Shown: one piece after another, positions 39,690 through 51,219 of the stretch
How positions within the stretch are numbered: position 1 is the first letter of the stretch
How the letters are laid out: every line of letters begins with the position of its first letter
The notes under the pieces: model-generated
The model's input: only the letters and a program-made list of their open reading frames with translations
What the model was told of the DNA's origin: nothing
The model's database searches: none
Assembly: GCA_036345935.2 (NCBI GenBank)
Contig: JADWOT020000006.1
Coordinates: forward strand, 9,832,519-9,896,518
Reading direction: 5' to 3'
Length of the DNA stretch: 64,000 bases
From: Taenia hydatigena
Taxonomy: Eukaryota > Platyhelminthes > Cestoda > Cyclophyllidea > Taeniidae
Position numbers and translations under genes: made by a program

Positions 39690-41029
39690 GACCATTAGTT
39701 ATTTGAAGCCACCGAAACTCTAGCAGTGGCTACAATTCACTAATCGGTTCAAGGCAGTTAAGACTGCTTCATGAACTCAACAAATAATTCGAACAAATCT
39801 GCACGAATTTGTGGTGATTAATGTACGCGCAGCTTAAATTCCGGTTTATCTCTTGCAGTTTATGCTACACGTGCTGGCCTTATTAAAAAGGCTACAAATT
39901 CACACTAACGAACAACGAATGTGTACTTTTAGCAGGACTGACTCACTCCTTCTTTTGGCATAATTTTTAAAATATGTTTAGCTGCGGATCTAGCTTGCAA
40001 TACCATGCATGCGTTTAGCTAGCACTCCTAAAATGTTATTAATTAAAACGTCAACTCACAACCATCTACATTCGCCACCTTCCTTCCATAAAGAAACACT
40101 GTCTGAGAAAGAGCAATGGCGTATTATAGCGCTTCGAGGCTTCTCTGAGGACGAAGGAAAGCAAACATACATATATCCGGAATACAGAGTGGATTGGAGC
40201 TACTGGCTCAATATACTGACACAACGCGGCCGAGGGTTAAACAATCAACCATCGTATTGCATAGCTCCTCTCCTCCTTGGAGTGTCATCTCATGCACTCC
40301 CCTTGACCAGCCTCCTGCGTCGGCCATCGCAACTTTATCGGTGTTGCGAGTAGAAATCCACACGCCATCCATGTCAATCACTGAATTCTATGCAACTGAG
40401 GAACTACTTAACCCCAACGTCACCGATCCGCCTTGGCAACTCAAGTAGATCTAAATTTGGGTTAAGTTCGAAAAATGGATTCGGGAAAGTGAAGTGCTGC
40501 AGGACGCCGCACGTGTCCATAGATGGACCTAGAAACACGAACCTAAAAGCGGATCCACACTAGGGAGAATAGGATTTAACATTGTCCCCTGGAGTAGAGT
40601 TCGGCACTTATTCCTCATTATCGCGTTGTTCTCAATATCTGCTTAGCCATATCTCTCCGGATTCAACCAAGCTATTAGAGGAGATATTGCGAGCACACTT
40701 TATCGACACCTTTATGCAAGTACGGCAGGAAACCCTGTAACTAACCGTTCCTAGATCGTTCACAGACAGTGTCGATTCTGCTGCCAATAGCTTGTAGGCA
40801 GATCACGAGAGTGAGGTGCTTGCCGGAGGCAGACGTCACCCCCAGCCCTTCCGTTGTGGCTTGTCATAAATTCCCCACCTGTAGCGTAGCACTCCTGTCC
40901 CATTTGGACTTATCACATAGCAGTATGGAACAGACTATACGTCCTCTAAGATCGGGTTCACTTAATCTCTGTCACAAAAGTGACACCTTAAAACCGCTCT
41001 GAGACGAAGACACTACTCAAGGAGAAGGC

Positions 41030-41110
41030 ATACACTCGGTATACGGAGGAGGTTGGGGCTACTGGCATGGCCCAGAGGCTATCCCACGCGGCGAAAGTAC
41101 GATAGCGCGA
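41030..41110 (-). repeat. degenerate fragment of the dispersed repeat
   Basis: Read on the minus strand it contains GCCGCGTGGGATAGCCTCTG, GGGCCATGCCAGTAGC and a pyrimidine-rich block. These match the central part of the copies at 2681-2865 and 11401-11581. It is much more diverged than those. It lies 1.3 kb upstream of MRPL15 in the gene's orientation. Confidence 0.45.
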
Positions 41111-41227
41111 AGCATAGTAACTATTCACCAGAACTGAGAATTAAACAGACAACAAACGCAATGCAATATAGTGCCTCCCGGGTGAACTGACCCGGAGGTG
41201 TCTTAATGCAGATAGTAGCGTGCCAAG

Positions 41228-41320
41228 ACTTCCTTGATGATGAAAGTAGGTATACTGTCTACGTGCAGTCAAACCTAGGGCTAATGGTTTGGCCCGGAGG
41301 CTGGAATGCCCTATAGAGGT
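41228..41320 (-). repeat. second degenerate fragment of the dispersed repeat
   Basis: Minus-strand reading gives a CAGCCTCCGGGCCAAACCAT block and a distal CACGCTAC-like end, similar to the order in the other copies. Similarity is weak and patchy, so this could be chance. Confidence 0.3.
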
Positions 41321-41528
41321 TCAGTGGCGAAGCATTAAGTAGCTTACTACCCAAACGTATCACAGACAGTTTGATCCAACGTACAGGAAAGCAAAACTGC
41401 ATGAAGTATCCAAACAGCCTCGCCTGATTACGCTTTCGCTTGTCCGTTTAAAAAGTAGTAGGAAAAAGCTACCCCTCTCACTTCACAAATTAAATACTCC
41501 AATTCAAGCCGCCTTCCTCGTGGAGGAC

Positions 41529-41534
41529 TTTATT
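41529..41534 (-). promoter_or_regulatory. polyadenylation signal AATAAA of the Nup85-like gene
   Basis: The minus strand reads AATAAA about 35 bp after the stop codon of the last NUP85 exon. This supports the chosen gene end. Confidence 0.55.
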
Positions 41535-41568
41535 TATGAATGTGTTCATTAAAAAAGTTACAAAACAT

Positions 41569-44500
41569 TTAATTCCATACTCTTCCAACCTCCGATGTCG
41601 TATACTCACTTGTCGCTTGCGAGAGCGTATGGGATCCATCGGGGCAGCCACCACCTCGTAAGACTGCCGCTGCCCTAGCCTGAACTAAAAGTGTGCTCAA
41701 GCTCATCAACAGAGATTGAGTAGCTTCATCACTCCTTCCGAACAGGCGGAGAGTGGCCTTCAATTCGGCAACAATGGCACCCAGCGCCTCAGCTTGCTTT
41801 CTTCCCATGTTCGCCGGGTTTAGATGAGGTTTCAATTGGTCAAGAAGGTGAACTTTAAATTTGAGCGGTACATGAAAACCACCCCTGTTATCGCTTAAGG
41901 ACAAGAGGTCGAGCGCAGTGCGAGTTATTGCCTCAGAGTTGTTGGTAGTGATTTGGTGATGCAGTTCAGAGTACCGAAATATGAATGCGAATTCGGGAGA
42001 AATGGCTAAAGGTGTGAGCCAGGAGTGCGTTCTCTGAGAATCTGGACCTCGATTCTCGTCCCCAAGCAGGCATGTCACTATGCTAGCTACCTCCTTTACT
42101 GCCTTCCAGGGATCTACATCACTGCAGTCATTCGACATGCTGTTTGAGAGGGTTCGAGTAATTATGCGAGCAATCATCTGCACATCTCGAGCAACTATAG
42201 CCCACCCCAGAGCTGAGCAAGTGCCGAGAGCATTAAGGGTAGAGAGAGGAGGATATGAAAGAGACATTGATGCTCGCATTTTGGTGCGTGCAATCTCGCC
42301 AACGACCTCGTGAAGCCGATATTTCTTTGCCAGCTGAGTCAACTACGAATATAGAGAAATAAGCGCATAAATCACTATGTAAACCACAGTAGAAAGTGGG
42401 TACTTATGGACCATACCAATGCGTACATTTTGGGTGAGGCGAGTGGTGATCGGTTTGGTTCTTTGCAGAAGCGAGGCCTGAACGGCCTGAGCAGTAGAAC
42501 GCAGTGTGGTACAGTGGTCCAAATAACCCAGCGCCACACTAAGTAGGCTTGCATCCGCACCCAGATCCTCTGCGTACCTCAGCAAGAAAAAGTCAGGCAT
42601 TGCTGAGGCCAAACGCATCGTGGTGGACCCTTTTTCACCCAAATCTTCGTCGAAGAAATAAAAGAATAGGACGATTGTGAAGTTATTCGACCCATAAGCC
42701 CAAGACTCCAACTCCAGAATAACATGAGGATTTACAACACCGAACGTAAAGCGACCATTTCGGAGAAATTTAAAACTTCCTACACCACAAGACAGTCCAT
42801 ACTTGTTGTACCATCCAAGGATAATATTATTAAAAGGTTTAGCAAGCATATCACGGATTGATTACTGCTACCCCAAACAGCAAGAAATCGGTCTTAAGAA
42901 ATTCAGTTAAGCCTAGTTAAGTTTGAAGTTTCACATTTCAGATCTTACGAATGACAGATGAATTTAGCCCCAATTAAAATTAACAATCACGAAAAACGTT
43001 AACTGGCGGAGATACGTGAGGAAAAAATTGGGGCATCAAAATAAGGTATCAAACGTTTGATTACCGCCGTCAGCACTTTCTGGTTTCAAATCGGAGCGTT
43101 CTGATGAGTGCTGAGACGAACTGACACCATTGAAAAAATCCGGAAGAAGACGCTTTACTAGATTGGCGAAGTGGGCTACCATCCACCAGTTATTGAACTT
43201 TTCGCTCAGTGTAAACACCGTGGAAAGGATATCCTCTGCAAATATATGCTTGATCACCTCATCTACAATCTAAGAATTAAGAACCGATTATTTGCAATCT
43301 CAGCGAAATAAGCTAATTTGAAGCGAAATCAAAAGCACAAATTATCTCAGCATTATGCTGAATCCATCAGAATTGGTCGTGAACGAAATTCATGATGGAT
43401 TCGAAGAGAAAACTCCGTAGTTATGGCCATAATGTGATGCCTTACTATAGAGAAAGAGTTTGCTTCCGATTTATCGCTTGAAACGATTCCAAATTTGGAG
43501 TTGAATTGCTCTAGTACGGTGAAAAGAGACGAACGGTCCACAAAGTGATGAGTGTAAAAAATCCACCCAACGAATTGAAAGTACCAATCTCCACACGCGT
43601 CCACCACTCGCGGATCGCTCCAACAATCATGGCGACCGGCCAAAATTGAAAGAATTAGATTAAGGTATCTCGAATCGATGTCATCTGATCGTAAATTATT
43701 TTGAGACTCTTCCATCAGGCGAACATTACAGACGCTTTGCCAGTGATGCCACGCTCTCTCGAAGCAACCACCCTTTTGCCAGGTTGCTAAAGTTAGAGGA
43801 TAATGCAAGCATGAGACACATAACATACATTCTACAGCAATAGAAGGTAAATCATCCAGTGGCATTGAGATCAAAAGTTGACGAATATCCCGGAAAAGAC
43901 TAGTATTGGCTCTGGGATGCGACGCCAACAAAGCGGACACTTCCATTGGCCGCACTTGTGATGTCAATGCCAATGCAGTTGACCAAAATGCCTTCTCAGA
44001 ACCATCACCCAGCTTAAGTGAACCTCCATTTGAATGGGTTTTTTCAAGGAGATTACGAGCCATATTGATTGCTTCCTGAGACTGGACAAAGTGCCAGTCA
44101 GATAGGGCTGAGGCGAGCTTGCCCGGGCTGAGACTCTTAAAAAGGATAGAAATTACACGAACACATATAAAAGGAGAATAAAGAAAGACAAGGATGGCAA
44201 GAAAACGCAAACCTGCAAAAGCACGACTTCAGACAAATGCCATAATAATTCGAAGGTTTTGACGAGATCACCATCGGCGGTCAATGATATGTGTCTTTCA
44301 GGTGGCAAATCACCACAAACACCTAAGTATTGAGTCCATTACAAAAAGGAAACCAACTGAGGAACCCATAGATTTCCTGGTAACACAAAGCTAGCACCGC
44401 TCGATACTGATGGCTCAAGCGCAAAAGGCTGGAAGTGTGCATGATAAAGAAAACAACCTACTCTGACGGATCTCTACACTCTTGAGAGACTCGAAAAATA

Positions 44501-44757
44501 TCTAGGAATTTTAAAAAAAGCAATAACTAACCATAAGATGCCCGAATAAGCCTTAGCATAAACACATTCTTCTTGGCCACTGCAAAATGCTGTATTTCAT
44601 ACAATGTAGCATCAAGACTAGAGTTTCGGGACTTTTGGAAAACTGTAACCTTCTGCGAAGATGACCACGCGAAACCCAATGGCCCCTGCAAAGCAACAGC
44701 ACACACATTATCCATCATCCCAAAAAAACAACCGCACACTGCTTTTAAAAGCACCAT
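41569..44757 (-). CDS. NUP85: nucleoporin Nup85 (Nup107-160 Y-complex), six exons
   Basis: Scaffold component of the nuclear pore Y-complex. Exons in transcript order: 44757-44532, 44322-44213, 44135 to about 43385, 43262-43065, 42644-42412, 42342-41569, giving about 763 residues (human 656). Recognition rests on an ordered series of conserved helical blocks. KTFELLWHLSEVVLL and SEKAFWSTALALTSQ lie in the N-terminal half. EVIKHI and then FNNWWMVAHFANLVKRLLPD correspond to the human VIKEC/SNWWFVAHLTDLLDH segment. FLLRYAEDLGADASLL and ALGYLDHC correspond to the [23 protein letters not shown] segment. The last exon holds GWAIVARDVQMIARI and EFAFIFRYSELHHQI, matching the C-terminal alpha-solenoid. 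Phases agree; the exon 3/4 border is the least certain (a weak GTTCAC donor). The first ATG of the frame is used, and the true start could be the Met at about 44715. It is divergent from RPAC1, with 784 bp between the start codons. Confidence 0.85.
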
Positions 44758-45541
44758 TGCACAATGACGGGACTAAACAAAATACAATGCTGATATTTTA
44801 GCAAATTAAAAACTGCTAAGGTTATACTTCGTGGTAAAATAGGTTACTAGGACAAATAACCAAATGGAATATGGGGAACAATGGTCGGAAGCAGACATCA
44901 ACGAGTTGGTGGCAGTGAGAAAGCAGAATGGCATTTAGAAAAAAACATTAATTGACTGCAGTCTTTTGTTTGTTTTGACTGCAAATTTCAGTTAGTTGAG
45001 TGACAATCCTGTCCTTGCTGGGTTGGCTGGCCTCCGAGCCATGGCAGCGGACCCAATCTCTCTGTCTGCTGAATATATATTGTTTTGGTACTATGCCTTC
45101 ATTTGCCCTCATAGACGTGTCGAAATGCTACAATGAAAAAGTCCTTAGAATAGGAGGTGCTATACTAAAAGAGAAGTTCTGCAAATCTGGGTGCATGCGC
45201 AAGTGCATCACAATTTTGTCACGTTGGGTATGGCTTTCAAGGGGCAGAAATGTGTTGCTAGTTTTATTAAGACATTAAAAGCTTTGAGAAGAAAGATGAT
45301 TTCCGTCCCTCGTAAAGCTGCATACAAGTAGCCAACCTGCCCTTTGCGCTTACCTCTTGAATCCTCTTGCCTAAAAATATTGTGGTGGCAAACAATGCAC
45401 AGCTTGCTCGCTTAGGGATTTTTTTATATTATAGTTAGTTTTATTCCTTTTAATCATTTCTATGCATTCACTGGGTTGTTTCAGAGTTTTTATTCTTTTC
45501 CGTGCGGCTGCTGCGTTTAACCACCGTGCGTTGTCGTTGGC
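44758..45541. promoter_or_regulatory. shared divergent promoter region of NUP85 and RPAC1
   Basis: The two genes are head to head with 784 bp between start codons, so both promoters must lie here or within the first exons. A dispersed repeat copy (45001-45135) sits in the middle. No TATA box can be assigned with confidence. Confidence 0.4.
45001..45135 (+). repeat. dispersed ~180-bp repeat, copy 4
   Basis: Plus-strand copy with TTGCTGGGTTGGCTGGCCTC, GAGCCATGGCAGC, CTCTCTGTCTGCTGAATATA, TATGCCTTCATTTGCCCTC and a terminal ATGCTACAATG, in the same order as the other copies. It ends about 400 bp upstream of the RPAC1 start codon, in the same orientation. Confidence 0.7.
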
Positions 45542-46862
45542 ATGACTGACAGATTTGGTCCTTCAATTGCTGTTACACAGCACGGTCTTTCGTTTAACCC
45601 TTCTGTCCCACAAAAATGGAGTGTCGATAAGTTTATGAGCGAGTTTCAAGTCACTATATCATCATTTACCCCGGAATCGATTGAATTTGATTTGATTAAC
45701 ATCGATTGCACGTTTACTAATGCCATTCGCCGGATTCTCGTGGCCGAAGTGCCTTCATTTGCCATCGATCGAGTGTATCTATATCAGAATACGTCTGTCA
45801 TGGCGGATGAGACGTTCTCTCATCGCTTAGGCTTAGTACCGTTGAATGTTGATCCTGATAAAATGGGTTTTTGTACGGCTGATTTACCCGATTCTGACGA
45901 CTTGAGTGCATTTGATCCGAATTGTCACTTGATTTTCGATCTAAATGTAAAGGCTGAGAGACATTCCAAAGAAAATGGCGATGGCCAGTCGAAGGAAAGC
46001 TTCCAGTCTTTTCCCTTGTATAGGTAGGTATTGTGTACCGTGAACTCTCAATACGCTACCTTTTTCCCGTATCCCTATCCTAATGTTTGATATTCCTAAG
46101 CATATTCAATCATCACTTTGTTTTTGCTTACGAATGAATTCTTATTCTAGTTCGGACCTCACATGGGTACCACTCGTTGGCCAAGAAGATGCCTTTAAAA
46201 ACGAGGGCGCAAGTTATCCTGCCCCTGTGAGTAAGAAAATCCTGCTCAACAAATTGGGTCCTGGTGACGAAATAATGGCTCGTTGTCTTGCGGTCAAAGG
46301 GGTGGGTCGTGACCATGCCAAGTTTTCTCCCGTTTCAGTCGCTTTCTACAAGCTTTTGCCGTCGATTGAAATCAATGGAATAGTGCGTGGTGAACTTGCG
46401 AAAAAGTTGCAAAAAAGTTTTGCTAAAGGCGTAATTGCTGTAAGAATGGACTGCTTATCATTTTGCCATTTTCCACACAATTGTGCTCTACTTTTATTCT
46501 TGGAGGGTAGTGGCAATCTGAAAGTCCACAAGCCGTATTTTGCCGATCCTTAGGTAGATTCGCGAACACAAATAGCAAGTGTGGCAGATGCGAGGTTGGA
46601 CAATGGCTCTAGGGAGCACTTAAGACACCCGGACCTAGCAAATGTGGTGCAAGTCTCCCTCAATCCACGCCACTTCATTTTTACGGTAGAAAGCATTGCT
46701 CCCGGTTACCGTCCGCCAGATACACTTGTTAAGTGTGCCGTCGATGTGATGCTTTCGAAATGTGCGCACTATCTTACCATTGTCGAAAAGTCAGGCTTTG
46801 CTGCCAGTCCGCTGGGTGGTGCGAACGGAGATGTTGACGGGGGAGAACTGGCGGTACGTTGA
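45542..46862 (+). CDS. POLR1C: RNA polymerases I and III subunit RPAC1 (AC40), three exons
   Basis: Alpha-like assembly subunit shared by RNA polymerases I and III. It pairs with RPAC2 to form the counterpart of the bacterial alpha dimer. Exons: 45542-46023, 46151-46439, 46554-46862 if read to the TGA at 46860-46862. The product is 359 residues (human 346). Blocks include FTNAIRRILVAEVPSFAID, the family's alpha-type motif. HRLGLVPLN, WVPLVGQ and GPGDEIMARC come next. VKGVGRDHAKFSPVSVAFYK and LLPSIEI follow, and HFIFTVES and ALDVMLSKC-like segments lie in the last exon. The C-terminus ends in a Gly/Ala-rich extension (SPLGGANGDVDGGELAVR) absent from the human protein. At 46854 a GTACGT offers a phase-0 donor just 9 bp before the stop. 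If it is used, the protein continues in frame into the RPAC2 exon at 47104. A repeat copy lies upstream at 45001-45135. Confidence 0.93.
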
Positions 46863-47103
46863 TACCTTGTATTTCATGGGTTTGTAATATGTATATCTTG
46901 GAGCTCGACCTTCACGGTTGATATAACCGAAATATCATCTTTCCACTTTTTTGAAAGCCAGCCTTAAAGTGCGTAGTCTCTGTGCTCATGATGTGTTCGG
47001 GTTTTTTGCCCTTAAAATTCTCATTTCGTAAGTGTCGAGTTGCCCTCAGGTAATTTTTGACCATTAATGTTGCGATAAGCAGCCTATTTTCCCGGTCTGT
47101 CAG
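46863..47103 (+). other. RPAC1-RPAC2 spacer ending in a 3' splice site
   Basis: The 241-bp spacer ends in a pyrimidine-rich stretch and CAG at 47101-47103, directly before the RPAC2 reading frame. In that frame, upstream codons run back to a TAA with no ATG. No AATAAA is visible in the spacer. The acceptor can serve a cis intron starting at 46854 (250 bp) or a spliced leader. Confidence 0.6.
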
Positions 47104-48219
47104 GGTGAGGAGGCCGCAAAAACTTATCTAAATGGGCGTGTGGTCGGCCTAGATGTCGCCTTTGTCTCAAACGATCTGCGTAGGGCGACCTTCCGTTTCA
47201 CTGGAGAGGATCACACTCTTGGAGCTCCTCTTTGTTACTGCATTCTCCGCAGGTAATTGAGACAATTATGTAGCTTGTTCAATTTCATCTAAAACGTTCA
47301 CGCTAAAATTGTATCTAGCATCAATACAGCCAGTTCCGTCATGCACGCAGAACACAAAGGATGCCTTACTGTGCAGTGTTTCAAATTGTGTATGATTAAC
47401 TTTGTTCTAGCTAGTTATTTTCCAATACCACTTATTTTTAGGCCAGCCAGAGCTCTGTTCCATTTGTGCGAGTCTTAGACTGTTCTGTGAGTCCAGTTTT
47501 GGCTATCGCACACGTGCTTCCGCTGAGCGAAACACCATTTGATCGATGATGTAGTCTTCAACACTGTCGAACATGGGACCATTACATCGAGTTATTTATC
47601 CGATTTGAAATTGACACGTTTCATTGCGTTTACAAATGTTCTCGAAATTCGTGAATACTTGTTTTGGGTTACTTCTGTTGATAAGCGTTAGCTAATATAG
47701 ATAACAGATTTTTGTCATTTTTAATTAATTCATATAGGAACAGTAAGTTGTCAGTACCAATCGTAAACACGTTCCAGGCAGCATGGGGGAGAATTACCAC
47801 ACATTTAAGCACAAGACATTTTTGGCTGCACTTTGGGTCTAATGGATCTGTTATATCTAATACCAGCAAATTAAATGTCAAAGTAGTAAATGCGATTACG
47901 TTTTTCTCTCCACACCATATTTTGATTGTGTTCGTACTTTTCTTTTACTGATTTTAGTGAAACTGTAAAGCTTTGCGGATACTGCCAACCTCATCCCTTG
48001 GAGGACTCGATAACTTTCGAAATTCAGAGTAGAGGTATTTACTCACACTCGCAACACCTCATTACTGGAGTGTTTTAGCTATTTGTTGGAATTTTTCTTT
48101 TAGACGAAATGGCAGTGACGGTGCTCCGAAATGGTTTATACTGCCTTCGCGCATGTTTTGAACATATCAAACGTAAATTCAAATCAGCAGTGAAGAGGGC
48201 ACAGAAGCAGGCTTCCTAA
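47104..48219 (+). CDS. POLR1D: RNA polymerases I and III subunit RPAC2 (AC19), three exons without a genomic start codon
   Basis: Small alpha-like subunit (Rpb11/L family), the partner of RPAC1. Exons: 47104-47252, 47958-48034, 48104-48219, with closing phases, encoding 113 residues (human 133). The signature is RRATFRFTGEDHTLGAPLCY, matching the family EEDHTLGNSLRY block. VKLCGYCQPHPLEDSITFEI then matches [20 protein letters not shown]. The last exon is a basic amphipathic helix (GLYCLRACFEHIKRKFK). No ATG lies in frame between the upstream TAA and the first exon, and the first in-frame internal ATG is in the last exon. The frame opens in phase 0 at the splice acceptor, so the start must come from upstream by splicing. 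Either it is the C-terminal half of an RPAC1-RPAC2 fusion, or its AUG comes from the spliced leader. Confidence 0.9.
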
Positions 48220-51039
48220 ACCTGCATCTTCCGACTGAATTGTTTGCTAAAATCTTGTACAGCTTTTGCAGCTTTGATGTGTATATACCTCACACCGAAG
48301 GTTATCTTTTCGATTGCAGCCAGTATGTTTTTAAAGCTTCTTTGTCTTCAATTGTTAGACACGTTTGATCTTGGGGAGGGTTCACTGTCGACTACGGTGA
48401 TGTTTTGCGCTTCTCGACATTGTTACTAGAAGTGCGCATTGAATTACATTCTCTTCCAATTACCTTCTTTGAGAATGCGGATCTGCGGTCTAGAAAGGGA
48501 GTGGGAGCGCTTTATCAGGATGAATGTTTGAGTTGGGTTGGATTTGGGGTTTCCTGTGCGTAGGTAGGAATGCCGACCATTGCGGACTCGGAGTTCCCTA
48601 TGTGGAAGGGTGGCGGCGGCTAAGAATTTCCTAATCTTGTACGAAGAAGGGATGCTATAACGGGCAAGGAGCACTTTTCTGCCTAAGCACGGTCAATTTT
48701 GTTTGGTCAGAGTAGTACAGTATTGGTAAGCTGGGAGATATTTGTAAGTTCAGTGGGTGGAAGTAGTGAGTACGGATAGCTCCCTTCCAATAAGCTCCCA
48801 CAGTCGGTTCTTCATTGCAATCCAACTAGTTGCAAGAAACGTTATCCTTCCCAGTAACAATTTATTTCTAATCCAACAAACGGAAGTGCTTCAGATTTAT
48901 TTGTTTCCCGATTATTAAAAAAATTCTACCTTCGCGACAGGCCTGGTAACATATGTAAATGGAAAGGAGTTGCCAGTTGGTAGTTCCCCCAACGTCTAAA
49001 GCTCTCATTTCGATTGATTATTCCTATCATGAAATAGACTGGAAGCTTTAACTGCACCGAGCCTTGGTGATCTAGCTTTACGCTTGGAGATTTTTCACCT
49101 TCGATGATGGCAAGATGGTAGGAATGGGAAGGCTTCAAATACAGATTGCCACTTAAAGTAGCAAATGCATTCCTCTTCGGTTATGTTCATTGCAGATGCA
49201 TGATTGGAATTGCAATCAAATGCTGCCAAATTATGTAGCCTGCCTGACAAACGTTGCTCATCACCATCAGCAGTTTGTGGTGATTGATTCCTGTGAAGGA
49301 CCTACCACCTCCTGTCACTGTGCAGTGCTCTCAACAGCAAAGGCGTTTGAAGATTTAGGCATAAATTTACATGCATAATTGGCAAATTTTGCAGCCGAGG
49401 AATGCGGTATTATTTTGTGAAGAGATAGTACAAATTTAGTTTCACGATAGTGGCAACCACTTCAAATAAAACACATCTTGTTCAAATATTTGAAGTTTTT
49501 GAAGGCACTCATGTTTGAACCTGAAGCGCAATCACTTGTCGGTACCTATACCTAGAGCTAAGTTGAGTAATAACCTCTCGCCTCGAGCGGTTGTTTAGCA
49601 TCTATTTAGTAAATTAGCACATAACTATGATTGCCATTCTGGACATGAGTTGACAATTCGGCATTTTTGAAGTGCATCAAAGTATGTCCAGTAGCATCTA
49701 CGACCAATGCTACATAAAAGAATGGAATCCTCAAACGTCATATGCGTGCATTGTATTGAATTAGGCCCTCGCATATTTGAGATTTCGGAAGCGGAGGAAC
49801 CTGAAACGATTATCAAACCGGAAAACGCGAATCGCCCAAACTCCCCTGATGGAGCCTTTGTTCGCACATTGTAGAATCCTCGAGCCTTTTGTTGTAATGG
49901 AAGGTTACGTTCCTCTCTCGGTATTAGTCATGGTAGCATTTGCGACTTTTGGTAAAACGACCACATGTGATATTCTAAGAGAAGTTGCATTTTAATTTAG
50001 TGCGCCTTGAACCATGATTGCCATCACTAAACGGTAAGTTGGACGAAAATGTATTCGAAACCAAATAGTCCTAATAGTTTTGAGTGCACTGTGTGGAAAT
50101 CAAAAGTATCAATTCACTGTTTGAAGACGGTGACAACAAATAGCTCCTGAAAATTTAAAATGGTGAATTCATGTAAATACATGAAACAAGACTGTACAAT
50201 TATAAAAGTTTGTCATAAGTCTGCGTCAAAATAAGTTATTTGTAATAATAATAGTACCATAATTCTATTTGATGGCCACGCTAACTGATGGGCACATGGA
50301 ACAGTCCAAGCCTCTAATGTTAAGCTTTGCTTGAATCATTTGTTAAATTCTTCTAAGTCTATGTTATAATTTCACTTGCTTTTTGAATACAAATTAAATG
50401 AACCTCCGAGACTCGACTGAGCACATACGTTTATGCTGCAGCTAAAGGTTGGCTTTCCAATTGCATTTGCTCGGGATTCGTGTTTTGTTTTTAGCTTCTA
50501 CTCACTAATACAATCAATATTCCTCAATCGCAATCAGACAAACATAAAAATACAGACTATTTTTCATACAGGTGCCGTCAAATCGAAAATTTAGAGTAAA
50601 TTAGTCGAATCCCTTCTCTTGAACAATTGCCCACTCCAAATCAGAACCTTCACTCCCGATTTATCAATTTCTCTTCGAGATAGCCACGGTAACCAAGTCC
50701 GAGTACAACTAGCCTTCTATCATACTGTCTTGGAAATGTGCGAAATAGACCCCTTTACTGTTTACTCCCATCCGGCTTATGGTACGATTCTGGTTGCGTA
50801 AGATACGCGGTGTTTTTGAGCCTTAAGTTGTTTACCGTATTTGATGCAACCCAAAACGAAGTTCATACATCTTTATGACACATCAAAATTCAGGTATAAT
50901 TCTCAATGGTCGACAAGCATCAAAAACTAAGTAGCATGCAAATTAAAGGTTAAAGTTTGGATACTTTTAAACAAAAGACCATAATCAAAGATATAAAATG
51001 TAAGGGGAGATTAAACGCCAAAGTAAACAGCGCGTCCAA
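48220..51039. other. no gene recognised; one weak exon-like frame
   Basis: The frame at 50639-50801 (+) reads like protein (blocks DLSISLRDSHGNQVRVQLAF and YHTVLEMCEIDPF). It has AG before it and a GTACG near its end, but I do not recognise a family and found no companion exon. The other frames look random. Confidence 0.3.
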
Positions 51040-51219
51040 TCAGACTGGAGTCTGATCATCATAGTCTTTGAAAGACGTCGCGTCCGAGGTAGTGCTTCCG
51101 TCCTGAGTTCTGGAAGTAGAATTCGCCTTCGCTTTGCCGCCAACGCCTGGGCAACAGCGTCGTCCACAATTTGCACTGCAACTCCGACCACAGCTACCAA
51201 GGCACTCTTCTGTTAGCTC
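51040..51219 (-). CDS. candidate alternative terminal exon of the ZnT1-like transporter, Cys-rich tail
   Basis: Behind a good acceptor (CTGCAACATTACAG), a phase-0 frame encodes 59 residues and a stop. Its first part, ECLGSCGRSCSANCGRRCCP, has seven cysteines in twenty residues. It resembles both the Cys-rich tail encoded by 52789-53094 and the CELACRTQCALKQCC segment of human ZnT1. The rest is Ser/Thr/Asp-rich. The exon could replace 52789-53094 after the 53438 donor, giving an isoform with a different tail. It could also be a relic of exon duplication or belong to a separate undetected gene. Confidence 0.55.
   Translation of the reverse strand, partial: ELTEECLGSCGRSCSANCGRRCCPGVGGKAKANSTSRTQDGSTTSDATSFKDYDDQTPV

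Larger units (their letters stand above)
39690..41568. other. intergenic region between NUP85 and MRPL15
   Basis: Both flanking genes run on the minus strand. Only degenerate repeat fragments (41030-41110 and 41228-41320) were recognised. Plus-strand frames near 40009-40448 and 40769-41002 have no recognisable family. Confidence 0.4.

Noticed and set aside
41569..44210. Several separate minus-strand proteins
   Set aside because: They join by phase into one Nup85-type product, with blocks in the family's order.
46863..47103. Own first exon for RPAC2 starting at the ATG-ATG near 46987
   Set aside because: The strong GTAAGT donor in that frame leaves phase 1, and joining it to 47104 gives an immediate stop. 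Phase-0 donors there are weak.
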